From Lactarius indigo (taxonomy: Eukaryota > Basidiomycota > Agaricomycetes > Russulales > Russulaceae), in contig JAFKAC010000212.1 of the NCBI GenBank assembly GCA_025766275.1, forward strand, positions 1-62,837: a DNA stretch of 62,837 nucleotides. Reading direction: 5' to 3'. This document shows, one piece after another, positions 50,965 through 62,381 of this stretch. Under the pieces are notes generated by a model. It searched no databases, was not told where the DNA came from, and saw only the letters and a list, made by a program, of their open reading frames with translations. Each line of letters begins with the position of its first letter. The stretch's first letter is position 1. A program made the translations under genes and the position numbers.

Positions 50965-51032
50965 GGTGGTAAGACGAGAAGATCGATTGAAAAAATGAAG
51001 ACCAGTCAGCGATCCGTTCCGGACAATCTAAG

Positions 51033-51044
51033 CCCTAACCCTAA
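51033..51044. promoter_or_regulatory. Telobox-like CCCTAACCCTAA
   Basis: Two tandem telomere-type units (TTAGGG on the ARB1-sense strand), 69 bp upstream of the ARB1 ATG and 97 bp upstream of the divergent coiled-coil gene. In some fungi Tbf1-type Myb proteins bind TTAGGG-like sites at ribosomal promoters, so control of ARB1 is plausible. Function here is inferred. Confidence 0.5.
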
Positions 51045-51140
51045 GACAAGGTTCATTACCCTTCAAGTACACGGACCGCGCATATACCCTCCTTTGGTCC
51101 CGTACTGCTCGTCTCAGACCCTCGGGGCAGCAGGTCTCAC

Positions 51141-54100
51141 ATGTCCGAATCTCTGAGCACAGAGTCTTATGGTGAACTGCTGTGAGTGCAAATCTGGCTC
51201 ACTAATGTTTCTCATCTTGATAGTCGACTCGATGCCGTAGTGGGTATCCCGCGGAGAGTGACACGCTTAGCATCACGAACGAGCGTGAACCCACTGAACC
51301 TGCAGAAGACCTTCCCGACTCTTCCGATCCACATGCTTCTTCCACGGTGCCAGACCCACAGATTGACAACAGACTCTCAGTCGTTTCTGCCACCTCTCTC
51401 GATCCAAAACGACGTAGTACTCGCCATCACAATGGCAGACACAGCCATATGCATCGCGACCTTGCACATATGCTTTCCGTATCTGCACGTGATGCCAAGG
51501 AGCTAAGGCGTGGTCTCAATGCCGCCTACAACAAGCTAGACCAGTCGCGCGAGCGGGCGTCCCACGCCGAAAAGCTCGCGCTTGATATGCTCCTTCGTGT
51601 ACGCGAGGCCGAGGAGGAGCGGGAAAAGGCGATGCGTGAAGCTTCCGCTGTTCGCGAGGAATTAGGAAGATACAAAGCGTTGCTGGACAGTGCACATGGA
51701 GATATTCGACGCGGACAACACTTACTTCAAGATCAAGAGCACTTACGTTACGAAGCTGAAGCAGCTGCAGCCCGCGCTCGTGACACCGCCAGACAGATGA
51801 AGCAGAGGCGGTTGATTGAACTAGCCAGAGAACAGGGACGTAAAATGGGATACGATGAAGGCGTCCAAGCCGGCCAACGGATCGGATATTACGATGGTCA
51901 AAGTCCTGGCGACGGTACAAAGGTCTACTTCAATGAAGGTCCTAGATTCCGTGAAATCTTCGACGAGAGCAATTATCGTCTCGACAATTTCGATCAGCCC
52001 CCACCTGTCCAACCAAATCCATCGTCTACAAATGATCCAGGTGTCCCCCCACTTGCACCGCAGGCTGCCCACCCACCATATACTGGTTTGCAAGCACAAT
52101 ATGACGAAATCCCTGCGGTGCCTCACAATACCTCAACGCCACCCTCCGAGGTACCTTATACGTCGCCTCTGAGGAGAATGTCGCGCCCGCCCTCGACCGA
52201 TTCATCTAGCACAACCACCCTCCCTGCCGCCCCCATACCTCTACGCGCGGTGTCTCGCGCACCACCGACCATGCCAACCATCCCAGAGGTTGCGAGCACG
52301 GAAGTGGGCTCTGCGTCCTGGTCTAGGTCCCAGGGAGACTCCCCAAGGATGCACAGTCACATTCAGCCAGTTCCCCAAGCACCTACGTATGACGTCGTAC
52401 TTCCCTCGATTGTTCCTCACCTCCAGGATCCTGCTACTTTCGAGCCCCCTCCTGGAAGTGTGGGAGTGTCCCCACTAGCTTACGGGGCGTCTCCACACAA
52501 CAGCGTTCTTCCTTCGGTCCGTCCTCTACAAGATCGAGCAGATTTCGAGCCCCCCCCTGGAAGCGTGGGCATGTCGCCCGCCCTGGCTCCCCAAATGTCT
52601 CCCCATGACGTTACTTTTCCTTCGATTGTCCCAGCCCCGCAGGATCGTACTGCTTTCCGGCCTCCCCCTGGAAGCGTAGAGATGTCACCCGCCCTGGCTC
52701 TCCAAGCCTCTCATGACGCCGTTCTTCCCTCGACTGTTCCTCCCCGCAGGATCGTGCTACTTACCAGCCACCTCCTGGAAGCGTGTATGAGGCTCGCTCT
52801 GCGCCTGTCAGCGGACACCCCCAAGGGCCAAGTGAACAACCTGTCTATCCACTACCGTCACCACGTGGGGGCTATGATTACTTTTCGAATGCGAATGAAG
52901 GAATCCGCAGTCCTGTGCGAGAACGCTTCGCAAGCACCCCTAGAGCTACTCCGGGTCAAGGGCAAGGACACCGTGCAGGTCCCCCCGGAAATTCCCCAAC
53001 CACCGTGCAAGGACGCTTCGCAAGCGCCCCTGGAGCTACCCCGAGTCAAGCACAAGGACATCATGCAGCCCCCCCTGGAAATTCCCCAAGCACAGTCCAA
53101 GACTACTTCCCAAGCTCCTCTGAGTATGCCCCGAGTCGAGTACGAGAACGCAACTCGAGCACCCACTCGAGCACCCGCTCTCGTAGAACTTCTCGCACTC
53201 GTGCCGAGAGTATACAGCTCGCGGACGAGCTGCGAAATCCAGAGTCCTTAACAAGGGTCAGACCAGTGGGTCCTTTCTTTTGATCTTGCTTCCATTGGTG
53301 ATTCATGGGGCCCCAGGACGGTTCGACGCCGAGACGAGATGGCCCGCCAAAGCGACGTCCTATTCCCCAAATGCCGGCTCCCCTCGCCCCACAGTCCGCT
53401 CCAAACATGTCATATGGTCAAGGACCCCAGGGCAGCGGGCGACACAAGCAATCGTCCGGGTTCGACTATGGGATGCCCAGTGATCCGGGCCTAAATGCCA
53501 GTCCAAATACCGAAGTTGGTCGGCGCCGTTCCCTTTCACGAGCCATACCAAGTCCGGCAGAACGCCCGGTACGTGTTGACTCTGTCTACCCCTTAGTACT
53601 GGCCTTATCTTCTCGCTCGCATCGACAGATAGACAGGGCACCAGCTCAGCGTTCGAGTGCAGCATCTCACCAGAGTTATGGCGGGCAACATCTCGGCCCT
53701 AGCACCGCTCGCGATCCACATCCTCAAGCGGCTCCTTACTTCATACCAAATGACCCTTCCGCTGGTCAGCAGGCAGCACCTCAGAACCATACTCCCAGAG
53801 TGCACGTGCAAATCCCCCCCACGGCATATTACACTCCAGACCCCGAATCTCTCCTAGCCAATTCACCCACAATGCGTGACCAGGTTCAGCCCACTGATAC
53901 TTACGTTCCAGTCGCAGCTCCATCCAGTCCCGATCCAAATGTGTCCGACTTACGGGTTCAATCGCCGCCCCGTTATCCCCCGACCCTCTATAATGAACCC
54001 AAGCTACAGCAACAGTCCTCCAGAAGTGCTGATTACCAGCAAGAGCAGATGGCGTCATCACCCACCTTACCTGTGCCCTCCCGAAACTCCCGGGCTACTT

Positions 54101-54543
54101 CCCACATGATGATTCCTCCCCCGGCAACACCTTCGCGTAGAAGTTCCTATGTCACAAGGCAGGGAATGGTGGCTGATTCTCCACGCACGCCCACTGATGC
54201 TCTTCCCATCCCACCTCCCTCTTTGTCACCTCACCCGAGCCCTGCGGGCTTTCCCCGACAAATCCCCCCGCCACAAGGTGCTTCTACTCCAGGGCGCCCC
54301 ACTTCCCCGAACCCCTTGCCCAGAAGCTCATCCCCTGCCCCTCTACCTCGGGCTGCATCGCCAGTCCCATTGCCAGTACGTTCGCCGTCAATGCGATCTA
54401 TCAAAATGCACCGGAGTGCGTCGGACGTCTCACTTCCAGGTGCACATGGCTCGCCATATATGCATTACAACCCGAACCTAGAAGCTGACATTGCGGTTCT
54501 GGCAAGCTCCAGTACTGAGAGATTGGCAGCCCCGACCCGGTAA
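51141..54543 (+). CDS. Coiled-coil and proline-rich protein, paralog A
   Basis: Exon 1 (MSESLSTESYGELL, from 51141) joins exon 2 at about 51257 (GYPAESDTLSITNEREPTEP). Residues of roughly 70-200 form a long coiled coil (AKELRRGLNAAYNKLDQSRE to RARDTARQMKQRRLIELARE) closing with GRKMGYDEGVQAGQRIGYYDG. The rest is Pro/Ser-rich with about four PPPGSV repeats (52.44-52.78 kb) and a 30-residue repeat (RFASxPxATPxQxQGHxAxPP, 52.92-53.1 kb). The frame changes between repeats 3 and 4: either one base is missing at about 52745, or an intron from about 52676 to 52752 is used. Later introns at about 53256-53319 and 53571-53640 join in frame. It ends STERLAAPTR, TAA at 54541-54543. The first part matches the gene at 60158-62379. 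Function unknown; a scaffold or cytoskeletal role would be a guess. Confidence 0.7.
52442..52790 (+). repeat. Proline-rich PPPGSV repeats with a broken spacing
   Basis: The codon before PPPGSV starts at 52442, 52547, 52658 and 52765. Spacings are 105, 111 and 107 bp, so the last interval is not a multiple of three. Each unit has PSxVPxxQDRAxF-like sequence before the motif. Confidence 0.8.
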
Positions 54544-54720
54544 TTGAACTTATGACTATATAAGCTATCGATCGCTTTCGTAACTTACTGCATAATGTGC
54601 AACGCGATGTTAATCGTATCGACCGACGACTACGGTCGCGTAGAGTAGAGGAATATAAGGAATTGATTACACAATAAGCACCTGACTGTCGACCGACTCA
54701 TCCTTTTACCTGCCCCCGAT

Positions 54721-56106
54721 GCCCGTCACCTATTCCCGTTCACCCCCATCACAATCCTCGTATCTTGCTGATATTTTTGACGTGGATGAGTCTATCGTGC
54801 TCTCCGATCTTGTCCGCTCTGGTGAAGTCTCACGGCTCCGCCGCCGTGGCGCCATTGCTATACGGGACTCGATCACCCCCAATCGCCAGTCCCTCCGGGA
54901 ACTTCTGGGATTCGCCAGCACTCTTCTGCACCGTTCTACACCCGCCGCCTCGACCGGAACCCGACACTTCGGAAAATGATGAGGACGACGCCGAGTACCC
55001 ACAAAACGGTGCTAGTAGGTGGTTCGCCCGCTTTCGCCCCAGTTTTGAAGAACCGCCAACAAGCGGCCCCGATAACACGGGGGGTTCACGCCCATTCACA
55101 CCGGGGGCGAAGGTCTTCTCCCTCAGGACGGCGGGGACTCTTCATACATGTTGTTCTGCGGCGGGAGATTACGCGACGGTGACTGGTCCAACAACCCCTC
55201 TAACGCACCCCTGACACTCGATCCCCCTTCTCGGCACCGTGTCTTTGCGTTCAGGCCTCCACCACCCACGCGACGGGCCCTCGCACCCGCGCGCACGGCG
55301 CACGAACGGCTGTGGGGTATTAGTTCATCTCAGTGCGCAGCCACGTCGGAGACAGGGCACGTGGGTCGCACGCGGTGGGGCTGCAGAATCAGTCGCGAGG
55401 ATGGATTCCGCTATTTTGACTGTCGTGTCGCAGCCAGGTTGACCAAGAGCGCGTGTGGGTGTGTACGTGAGGGGGTGGGTTGCCGCGTCTGGTGAGTCGG
55501 TGTTGGTTGTTTCAGTCGCGATCGGTGATGACAAGGCTGATGACGTGTGTTTTAGTGGAAATCCACTCGGAATCATTTATGTCCCGTGTCAGGCTGCCGT
55601 GGATGGTCTGAGTACTCCCCAAACAGTTTCATCGGTACACCCTTTGACAGGACGAACACAGACCGCGCAAAACGGACCCGCTGCGCGGCCGCCGTTCGGC
55701 CCTAATTATTGGTTACCCACATGCCAGAGACGCAGGAACGCAGTGACGGAAGAGATATACAATTTCTTTTCGGAGAGCGTGCGTGCTGCTCCCGAGTTTA
55801 CGTTTCCGCCTCGGCCGCCGTCCGAGGTCCCTCCTTCGTGGTCATGGTCCACGCGGCCACCATCGCCAACGACTCCTGTCGCGCTCGCGCCACAACAACC
55901 TCCCGCGACGTCTACACCAGTTCCCTTTGCTCCCCCCTTGGTGGACATATAGACTTTCGGATCCCCTCCAGGCTGAAGGGTCGCATTATGACGGCGACAC
56001 TACTCCTCAGGACGACGACGGGGCTGAAGTGGACGGCGCGGAAAAGTTGGAGGATTCTGGGCCGGATCACGGTAGCACAAATCGATTTTTGTGGGTCGAG
56101 CTGTGA
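54721..56106 (+). CDS. Cys-rich protein of unknown function, frame breaks in the 5' part
   Basis: ATG 54721 starts MPVTYSRSPPSQSSYLADIF, then DESIVLSDLVRSGEVSRLRRRGAIAIRDS. The frame changes near 54935 (to PPPRPEPDTSENDEDDAEYP and SRWFARFRPSFEEPPTSG) and back near 55085 (to GGDSSYMLFCGGRLRDGDWS). The second change sits at a G-run. A conserved-looking C-terminal block follows: GCRISREDGFRYFDC, LTKSACGCVREGVGCRV, then across an intron at about 55494-55557 CGNPLGIIYVPCQAAVDG. This places about eight Cys in a zinc-binding-like arrangement. A further intron near 55919-55970 could extend the protein to FLWVEL at 56104-56106; otherwise it stops at 55952. GC-rich. No known family could be named with confidence. 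It may be broken or carry sequence errors. Confidence 0.55.
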
Positions 56107-56763
56107 GTTTGTCCTGTGCTTTATTTTCGGATGCGTTCGCAGGTTGCCATTGGTTGGATCTTATGCAATTTTTTCTGTGTGATGTTTTCTCAATAACACG
56201 CCGGTATCTACGACACGTATAATGCGCGCGCATGTCGTGCTGCTTCTCTGAGAACGACAGTGTATTAAGTCCGCTGTGTACACCCGAATAGGCTTAGTTG
56301 ACAGAGTGGAGCCAACGCAAGCTTAATAGACTTCCAAGGGAAAATAACTAGGCCTTCAAATTACGTGCCAAAAGAACTTCGCAGCTCAAATCTGCAAAAA
56401 AGAAGGGTCTGAGTAAATTCAGTAAAACTACTCTCCCCTTTTATTTTTTGCTTTGAAATTTGTCGTGAACACCGTAGCCGAGATAGAAGCACTATGAACG
56501 TGGTTGTGGTCACAACTATCGTGACACCGATATCAAGAAATTAGACTGGTGGTAGGTTTTCTACACAAGCGACGACCAGCTAGTGTCGCATCCGTCACCG
56601 TGGGAAGCAAATACGCTAAAGGCCTGATATCGGACTGGCTACGCGATATCGAAAGTCACCAGGCGTCGACTTGGAGAGTAGTGTGCGAGTCCTGTGACCG
56701 ACTGCGAGTACGCCAAGCAGTAAAGGTCCATCACTCCATCACTGTCACCTACGGGCATCACTC
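56107..56763. other. Convergent intergenic region
   Basis: 657 bp between the Cys-rich gene and the PP4C stop. It is more AT-rich than its flanks from about 56.33 to 56.47 kb. No gene or RNA recognised. Confidence 0.45.
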
Positions 56764-58180
56764 TCAGAGGAAGTAATCCGCGGGTGGTCGTTTCAGTGGC
56801 ACAGAGCGGACGTCCTACAGGAATGTATGAAGGAGAGGCGCGAGGAATTTGAGAGAAAACTCGTACCGATGGAGCGTGTTGGAAAACTTTGTATTCTTGA
56901 GCCAAGTGTTCGTCGAGTTCTAGAATCGATGCGACGTTCCCGCAACTGGGTAATCGTGGTTTAGCGAACGCTTCGCAGGAAGGAATACAAGAGTGATGCA
57001 TTGATCCGGATAAATCAACTCGGATTTTTCCACCGTCGGATAAGATGGGGGACCGGGTGAGACGAGTACTTACCGGTAGCAATAGTTGGGAGCGCTCCAC
57101 ACAGTGACGATGGTCTGGTCGAACATCAACTTATAGCCCTCCATTGCGAGCTGATGGGCTCGGGCAATGAGGTCAATGGCGTTGTGATGCGCAAACGTTT
57201 TGGTAATATCTGCGCCGAAAAGAAAGCCCGCTCCACGGGGAGAAAGCCCCCAGCCAGTGATATCTACGTTAGGGTGTCAGTTTCGGTCCAGTTTCGGCTC
57301 ACGAACGTGGGAATTACGAGAATCGTGAGGAACAGCAAGAAAAAAAGGGTATGTGTGTGAGAAGCTCACCATCTGGGTCAGACCACAGTAGGTCACACAT
57401 TGCGCCATCATGGGGGACCTCCTGCTTCCTATCAATAGTGCGAATCTGGTCATATGGGCGGCATCAGCGAGACGACATCAATCAAAGGTATTCTGGACCT
57501 GGTCAATGGCTTGCAGGGCCGGACTCAGGCCGCCATGGACGCAGAATACGCGACCATCTACAATGGCACCCAGGGCGAGGTAATCGAAGACTTCGCAGCA
57601 CCAGCGCCATACATTGCTACTTCCGTACTTGCGCTGACACTCGTCGTAAAAGCCGTATACTTGCGTGATCTGCCGTGATTCGTGGTTTCCACGGATGAGG
57701 GTGATGCGGTCCGGATAGCGCACTTTGAGCGCCAGGAGGAGGAGAAAGGTTTCGACGCTGTAAAATCCCCGATCCACAAAGTCTCCTGGATCGTTGATGG
57801 GCACGAGGCGGGTGGGTGAAGGTGAGAGTCGCACCGATAAATATGTAATTGGTCTCTGGGCAAGTACCACCAATCTTGAACAACTCCATCAAGTCAAAGA
57901 ACTGCCCATGAATGTCGCCGCAAATCTGAATTTTATCCGAGTTAGTTGGTCGAGCGAGCAAGTACGATGCGATTACCTACGGTCACCGGGGCGTCCACGA
58001 CCTGGACGTTACTTTCCTCAATAAGGATCTCCCTAGCTTGATACATAATCGTTTAACTTGTTCTTCGGATATTGGATTGCATTGAATGAGCTGTTCGATT
58101 TGACTTTGGGGGCATGTATGCGTGTGAGTGCGTGGGTATTGGGCGATACTACACACAGACCTGTCCAAGTCACTGGGCAT
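56764..58180 (-). CDS. PPH3: Protein phosphatase 4 catalytic subunit (PP4C, Pph3)
   Basis: PPP-family Ser/Thr phosphatase with roles in DNA-damage checkpoint recovery. ATG at 58178-58180; exon 1 MPSDLD joins [21 protein letters not shown]. Metal-binding and catalytic motifs are present after splicing: [53 protein letters not shown] and [16 protein letters not shown]. The family end [32 protein letters not shown] and C-terminal DYFL (TGA at 56764-56766) follow. DYFL carries the methylated terminal Leu of PP2A-like enzymes. One problem: between RLCI and [19 protein letters not shown] the frame is off by one base at about 58038 (ATCAAG/CTAGGG), with no room for an intron. This looks like a single-base loss by assembly error or a true lesion. 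Confidence 0.9.
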
Positions 58181-58567
58181 TTCGCTTCGGTTCAGTGCAA
58201 CACACCCTTTGAGTCGCATCCACCGCTTACTGGGTCGAGCAGCGCTTACAGTAAAGTTCGCGTAATGATTAATTATTAGGCAGCTAACATACATACATTT
58301 CCCTACCCGAGCTTATCCTCCTAACCGTGTGGCCAGCCTTCTTAAATCGTACACCGTCCGTAAAAGGTGATTCGTAATTGGCTGGTACCTGGTACCAACC
58401 CATCTGTCAGCGGAGTGCCATCACGCGGACAGGCTAAGGCTAGGCCTAGCAAGCAAGTTGCACATAGGGCAAGTGAGGTCTATGAGCTCCGGGGTAATGC
58501 AGACCCGACGACGACCAAGGGTGCATGCGGGCGGGTGCCTCTCCGTGACTCATATCACAAAACATAT
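58181..58567. other. Intergenic region, PP4C promoter side
   Basis: 387 bp between the PP4C start and the stop of the C2H2 gene on the same strand. It contains a short palindrome-like CTGGTACCTGGTACCA near 58.38 kb. No gene recognised. Confidence 0.45.
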
Positions 58568-59857
58568 TCAACCCTTCCCAGCGCATGCTCTAATATCTGA
58601 TAGCCGGTTCTGCCAAGAAGCAGTTGAAATTGCGCGATGATACTCCGCCTCAGTGGGGATGAGTTGGGAAGTGTGGTAGTGTTCTGTTATGGTGTAATCA
58701 TTCTGAACCTGCGTCAGCCGGGACTGTTCTGGCACTGGATACGTCATTCCGCTCACAGCGGCCGTCGTGAGATTGTGCCTTTGATAGGCTGAAGGGGAGT
58801 GTTCTGAGCTATGCGAGGACATTGATAATGATGAAACGGGCGAAGGAGAATTGGGTGATGGGACGGGGGATAGGTGAGGTTGGATTGACTGCAAATTGGT
58901 ATGCAAAGGCAGTCCTTGCCTATTGTGGAGATTGCTCCTAGGCTGAGGTTGGATGAGGGAAACATCCGCATGCATGGATCGGTCGATGTCGATTGACTGC
59001 GTGGGGGAGAGACGATCGGGTAGCTGGTGATTCGGGGGCGGGCACGCGCCGTACACGCCATATGTTGCTGTATTGGGCATGTCACTCATGGCATGGGACT
59101 CTGTGATCACCAAAGCACCGGAGGAAGGGGCGTATATACGATGTTGGGGAGAGAACGAGCCAAGGTCACTGCCAGCTGGCTGGACACATGAATCATGGGG
59201 AAAGCCACATTGAGGAGACCCACGTGGATCAAAATAATGTGGCTGAGGGACGGTTTCTTGGTAGTCTTGTTTGACGTATTCCTGCGCCGGAGGGTACAAA
59301 ATAGACAAATTAGACATGGATGGAGATGGCTCCGAGGAGTATACACGCGGTACGAAAGCGAGTTCGAGTGCAGGGGGTGTAGAAGGGGGAGAGTCCGGAG
59401 GGGCCTCGGGAACGGGGGGCGCTTTGACATGCTTTTTGACCCCTGACAAAACGTGAGCACGCGCCGATGCAGAGTTGCGGCGTGACCCGGGGGTTAGGTG
59501 AATTCGATAACTGGAGGCGAGAGTCAGGATGTGCAGGTAGATCGCGACGAAGCGTGATACCCACTGTTGTTGGAGGTTGTCCTGACGAGAACAGCGAGTG
59601 TCACAACCAGGAAATGGGCACTTGTGGTTGCGCTCTCCTGTGTGAATGCGGGCATGCCTGGACAAATGGCCGCTTGTGGTGAAAGCCTTAGAACAGACGT
59701 GACAGACATGCTTTTTTTGTTGGAGGAAGACGGGAAGTTAGAATGTGAGAAAAACAGGACTTCGAGTCGGAAACAAGAAAGGAGAGGGAGGAGAGGAAGG
59801 TAAGGACGAGGAGGAGGACGAGTGAACGGAGATTGGAGGTATCGAAGGGTAAGGCAT
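58568..59857 (-). CDS. Two-finger C2H2 transcription factor (Nrg1/Mig1-like)
   Basis: ATG 59857 gives a Ser/Pro-rich leader (MPYPSIPPISVHSSSSSS). After an intron ending in AAAAAAAG near 59711 comes finger 1 (HVCHVCSKAFTTSGHLSRHA, then RIHTGE). Finger 2 is CPFPGCDTRCSRQDNLQQHY plus RIH, restored across an intron at about 59506-59573. The TTSGHLSRHARIHTGERNH and SRQDN signatures are those of Nrg1/Mig1-type repressors and related basidiomycete factors. A long Pro/Ser/Gln-rich C-terminus follows (to 58568), typical of an effector region. Target genes are unknown. The exact donor of the first intron is uncertain. It shares a roughly 300-bp divergent upstream region with the coiled-coil paralog C. 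Confidence 0.85.
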
Positions 59858-59897
59858 GACTCTGGGATTCTGGTGAGGACGTGCGGTAAATAACAAT

Positions 59898-59917
59898 AAT
59901 CTAATACGTTAGATTAC
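59898..59917. promoter_or_regulatory. Perfect 8-bp inverted repeat, possible operator
   Basis: TAATCTAA-TACG-TTAGATTA, 41 bp upstream of the C2H2 ATG in the divergent region shared with paralog C. The symmetry suits a dimeric DNA-binding protein or a small hairpin. The binding protein is unknown. Confidence 0.45.
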
Positions 59918-59980
59918 GTATAAGTTAATAAGGCTCAGGCGGACTCTTGAGCTGAGTTTTGTTTTTCTTGTTTAATCTGA

Positions 59981-60011
59981 CTGATCTGATCTCGTCTCGT
60001 CTGATCTGATC
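59981..60011. repeat. Direct repeat CTGATCTGATC
   Basis: Two perfect 11-bp copies at 59981-59991 and 60001-60011, with CTCGTCTCG between them. They lie about 150 bp upstream of the paralog C start. Possible regulatory or replication-slippage origin. Confidence 0.5.
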
Positions 60012-60157
60012 GAGGAGTTGGTCTTCGGCGTTCATTTCCAACGTGACATGGACTAAGGTCCACGGGAAATTGCCGAGTTGGTTTCATCTTCCTCTCGACC
60101 CGCCGCAATGGTCTACGATCGCCATTCCTCCGACCGTATGTCCAACAAGTCAGAGTT

Positions 60158-62379
60158 ATGAGCATGTTGCTCTACGACGAGCGTGAAACAAACGACCTCC
60201 GTCGGATGCTCCTTTCCGTCACTGAACAGCTCAAGCAAGAGTCTCAGAGAGCCGATGAAAACGAGCGTCGCGCGCGAGAGGCTATCCAACGCTTCAAGGC
60301 CATCAACGAGGCTCGTCTCTCCGCTCAACAGGATGCTGCTCGTGCCAAGGAAGAGCTCCGTTTGTACAAAATACAGCTTGAGTATGCACAGCAAGAAATT
60401 TTCAAAGCCCAGGACATTCTGGACTCGTTGGAATCACAACGTCACGACGCAGAGGCCAGCGCGGCGAAAGCTAGAAACGTCGCGAGGAAGCTCAAAGAGG
60501 AAACTCTGGTGGATCTAGCGAGAGAAGAAGGACGACGAATCGGGTTGCAAGAGGGGATTTCTCGTGGTCGCAGCCTGGGTGTGGAGCACGCACGTTCACC
60601 TTTGGATCGGCGCGAATCGAGGGTGGTTCCGAGCGCTCCGTCTTTGGACAATATCAACGTCGTTCAGGAAGAGGACGTGAGATCTACTGTGACTGCCTCG
60701 CCTCCAGCCCACTCGCCGCTAGATCCCATCGGAGAGACTATGCTCAATTTCCCTCCGTCTCCGTCACCTACAGTTCCTAATCGGGAAATTGACACCAGAC
60801 CCGCGCCTGTCCCCGTCGTGGTCAGAAACACACCGTCGCCGTCTCATCATCCTGAAAATATAATTCCTCCAGAAGGGTTCATACCGCTTGCCGACAATGA
60901 ATCTACAATCCGTCTACCTCCCCCTCATGAGATGGTCCAACCTGTTGCACCTTCCTCACCCGTCTCACCCGTTGATACAGAGCCGCTCATGGTACCCAAT
61001 CCTGGCGTACGACCTGACTTTGTTCCTTTTGAGCCTGAGTCTCCTGGTTCAAACCATCTCTCAATTTGAATTGGTCAGCGAACCAAGCGGTTCAATCCCG
61101 CGTCCGTCTCGCAAGAATAGGCCAAGTCTCAGTGTCATTGCCGAATCGGTCAGTGGCAACAATACACCTGCAGATCGCGCTAGAAGTATATCTGTGGACC
61201 CCGCGCCTCGGCCACCTTCTTCAGCGAGCGTTCCTCATGGACAGGTCTTTCTCCCATGTCTCTGCCCACATGCCTACGTTGCTGACATTTCGTCTGTAGT
61301 CCCCGGTTCTTCCCCCGGTCTCACCACAACCGACCTTCCGAATGTCCATTACAGATGCGTCCTCCGACCCGAACCAAAACCATTATGTATATCGTCGGCC
61401 TAGCTTCGCATCCAGCTCATCCAGCTCAGCGGGCGTTGCTGACAGAACACCACTTGGTTCGACCAGGAGTTTACACCGTATGACGAGTTCATCCTCCGTA
61501 CCAGATATAACCGTCCAACCTCCGGTGATTAATTTCGTACTAGACTCAATTTTGGGTACTGATCACACCCTCTTAGTCTCGTCCTCAATCGCAAACGCCA
61601 CAAGCCACACCCGTTGCAACCCATGGGGTGTTCCTGAGTGCTGAAGATGCTGCGAACCGGCCCATATCGCCGGTTATTTCGACTACGGTTCTAGCTACCC
61701 CCTGTCTCCGAAGACACCATTAGTTCGTCATGACGGTTCGAACCCAGCAGGGAGCAGCACCCCAAAAATCGTTGCATTACCAGATGGCCAACTCCCTCCT
61801 GGATTCGTGCCTCACTTTGTATCCTCTCCGTCGCAATCACTGCCATCTCGCGCGACTCCTGTGAGCACACATGCGGTGCCAGCTGGTCCACCAAGTGGCG
61901 TTATTGCGAGTCCTAAATTGCCTACCCAGACGGACCCCCGCGCTCTGTATGGCGTCCCCGTTCCCGATGCCAGCTCGTCCTCAGGTCGACACTCCTTGTA
62001 CCACCCGGTGCGCATCCCCGTCACATCTACCACGGCGGACTCTTCTGTCATGGTGCCACCACCGAGCATCTTCTCGCAGCCGCCCGAGCCCAGCTCCTCC
62101 GAGACGACGGAAGAAGACGACGCGGTCGCGTCGAGTATTGCAAGTTCGAATGACACCCTGACGACACCGCCCCCTTCTCGCAAGAAGGCCAAGGCCAAGG
62201 TCAAACGCCCAACGTATGACGCAGCCCCGACACCGCCAGGCCAGGAATATCCAACAACTCCACTTATGCGCGGGAGTGCCCTGGCCCCTTCTGGACCGTC
62301 GGCGGCGCCAACGGGCAATGGGCGTGGTGGGTCCGCTGGGATGACACCTGCGGCTCGGCCTAGAAGCCTGCGCCACTGA
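60158..62379 (+). CDS. Coiled-coil and proline-rich protein, paralog C
   Basis: ATG 60158 starts MSMLLYDERETNDLRRMLLS. A coiled coil runs to about residue 140 (RADENERRAREAIQRFKAIN, KARNVARKLKEETLVDLARE) and closes with EGRRIGLQEGISRGRSLG. This matches the coiled coil of the gene at 51141-54543 in order and spacing, so the two are paralogs. The rest is Pro/Ser-rich and ends AARPRSLRH, TGA at 62377-62379. Internal frame switches occur near 61050 (either a 40-bp intron at 61039-61078 or an indel), at about 61243-61300 (intron), at about 61527-61577 (intron) and near 61675. The 61675 change has no clear intron. KKAKAKVKRP near the end is a possible nuclear signal. Function unknown. Confidence 0.65.
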
Positions 62380-62381
62380 TT

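Noticed and set aside
53103..53408. Minus-strand open frames across the proline-rich gene A
   Set aside because: Antisense of repetitive, low-complexity coding sequence, which often leaves long open shadows.
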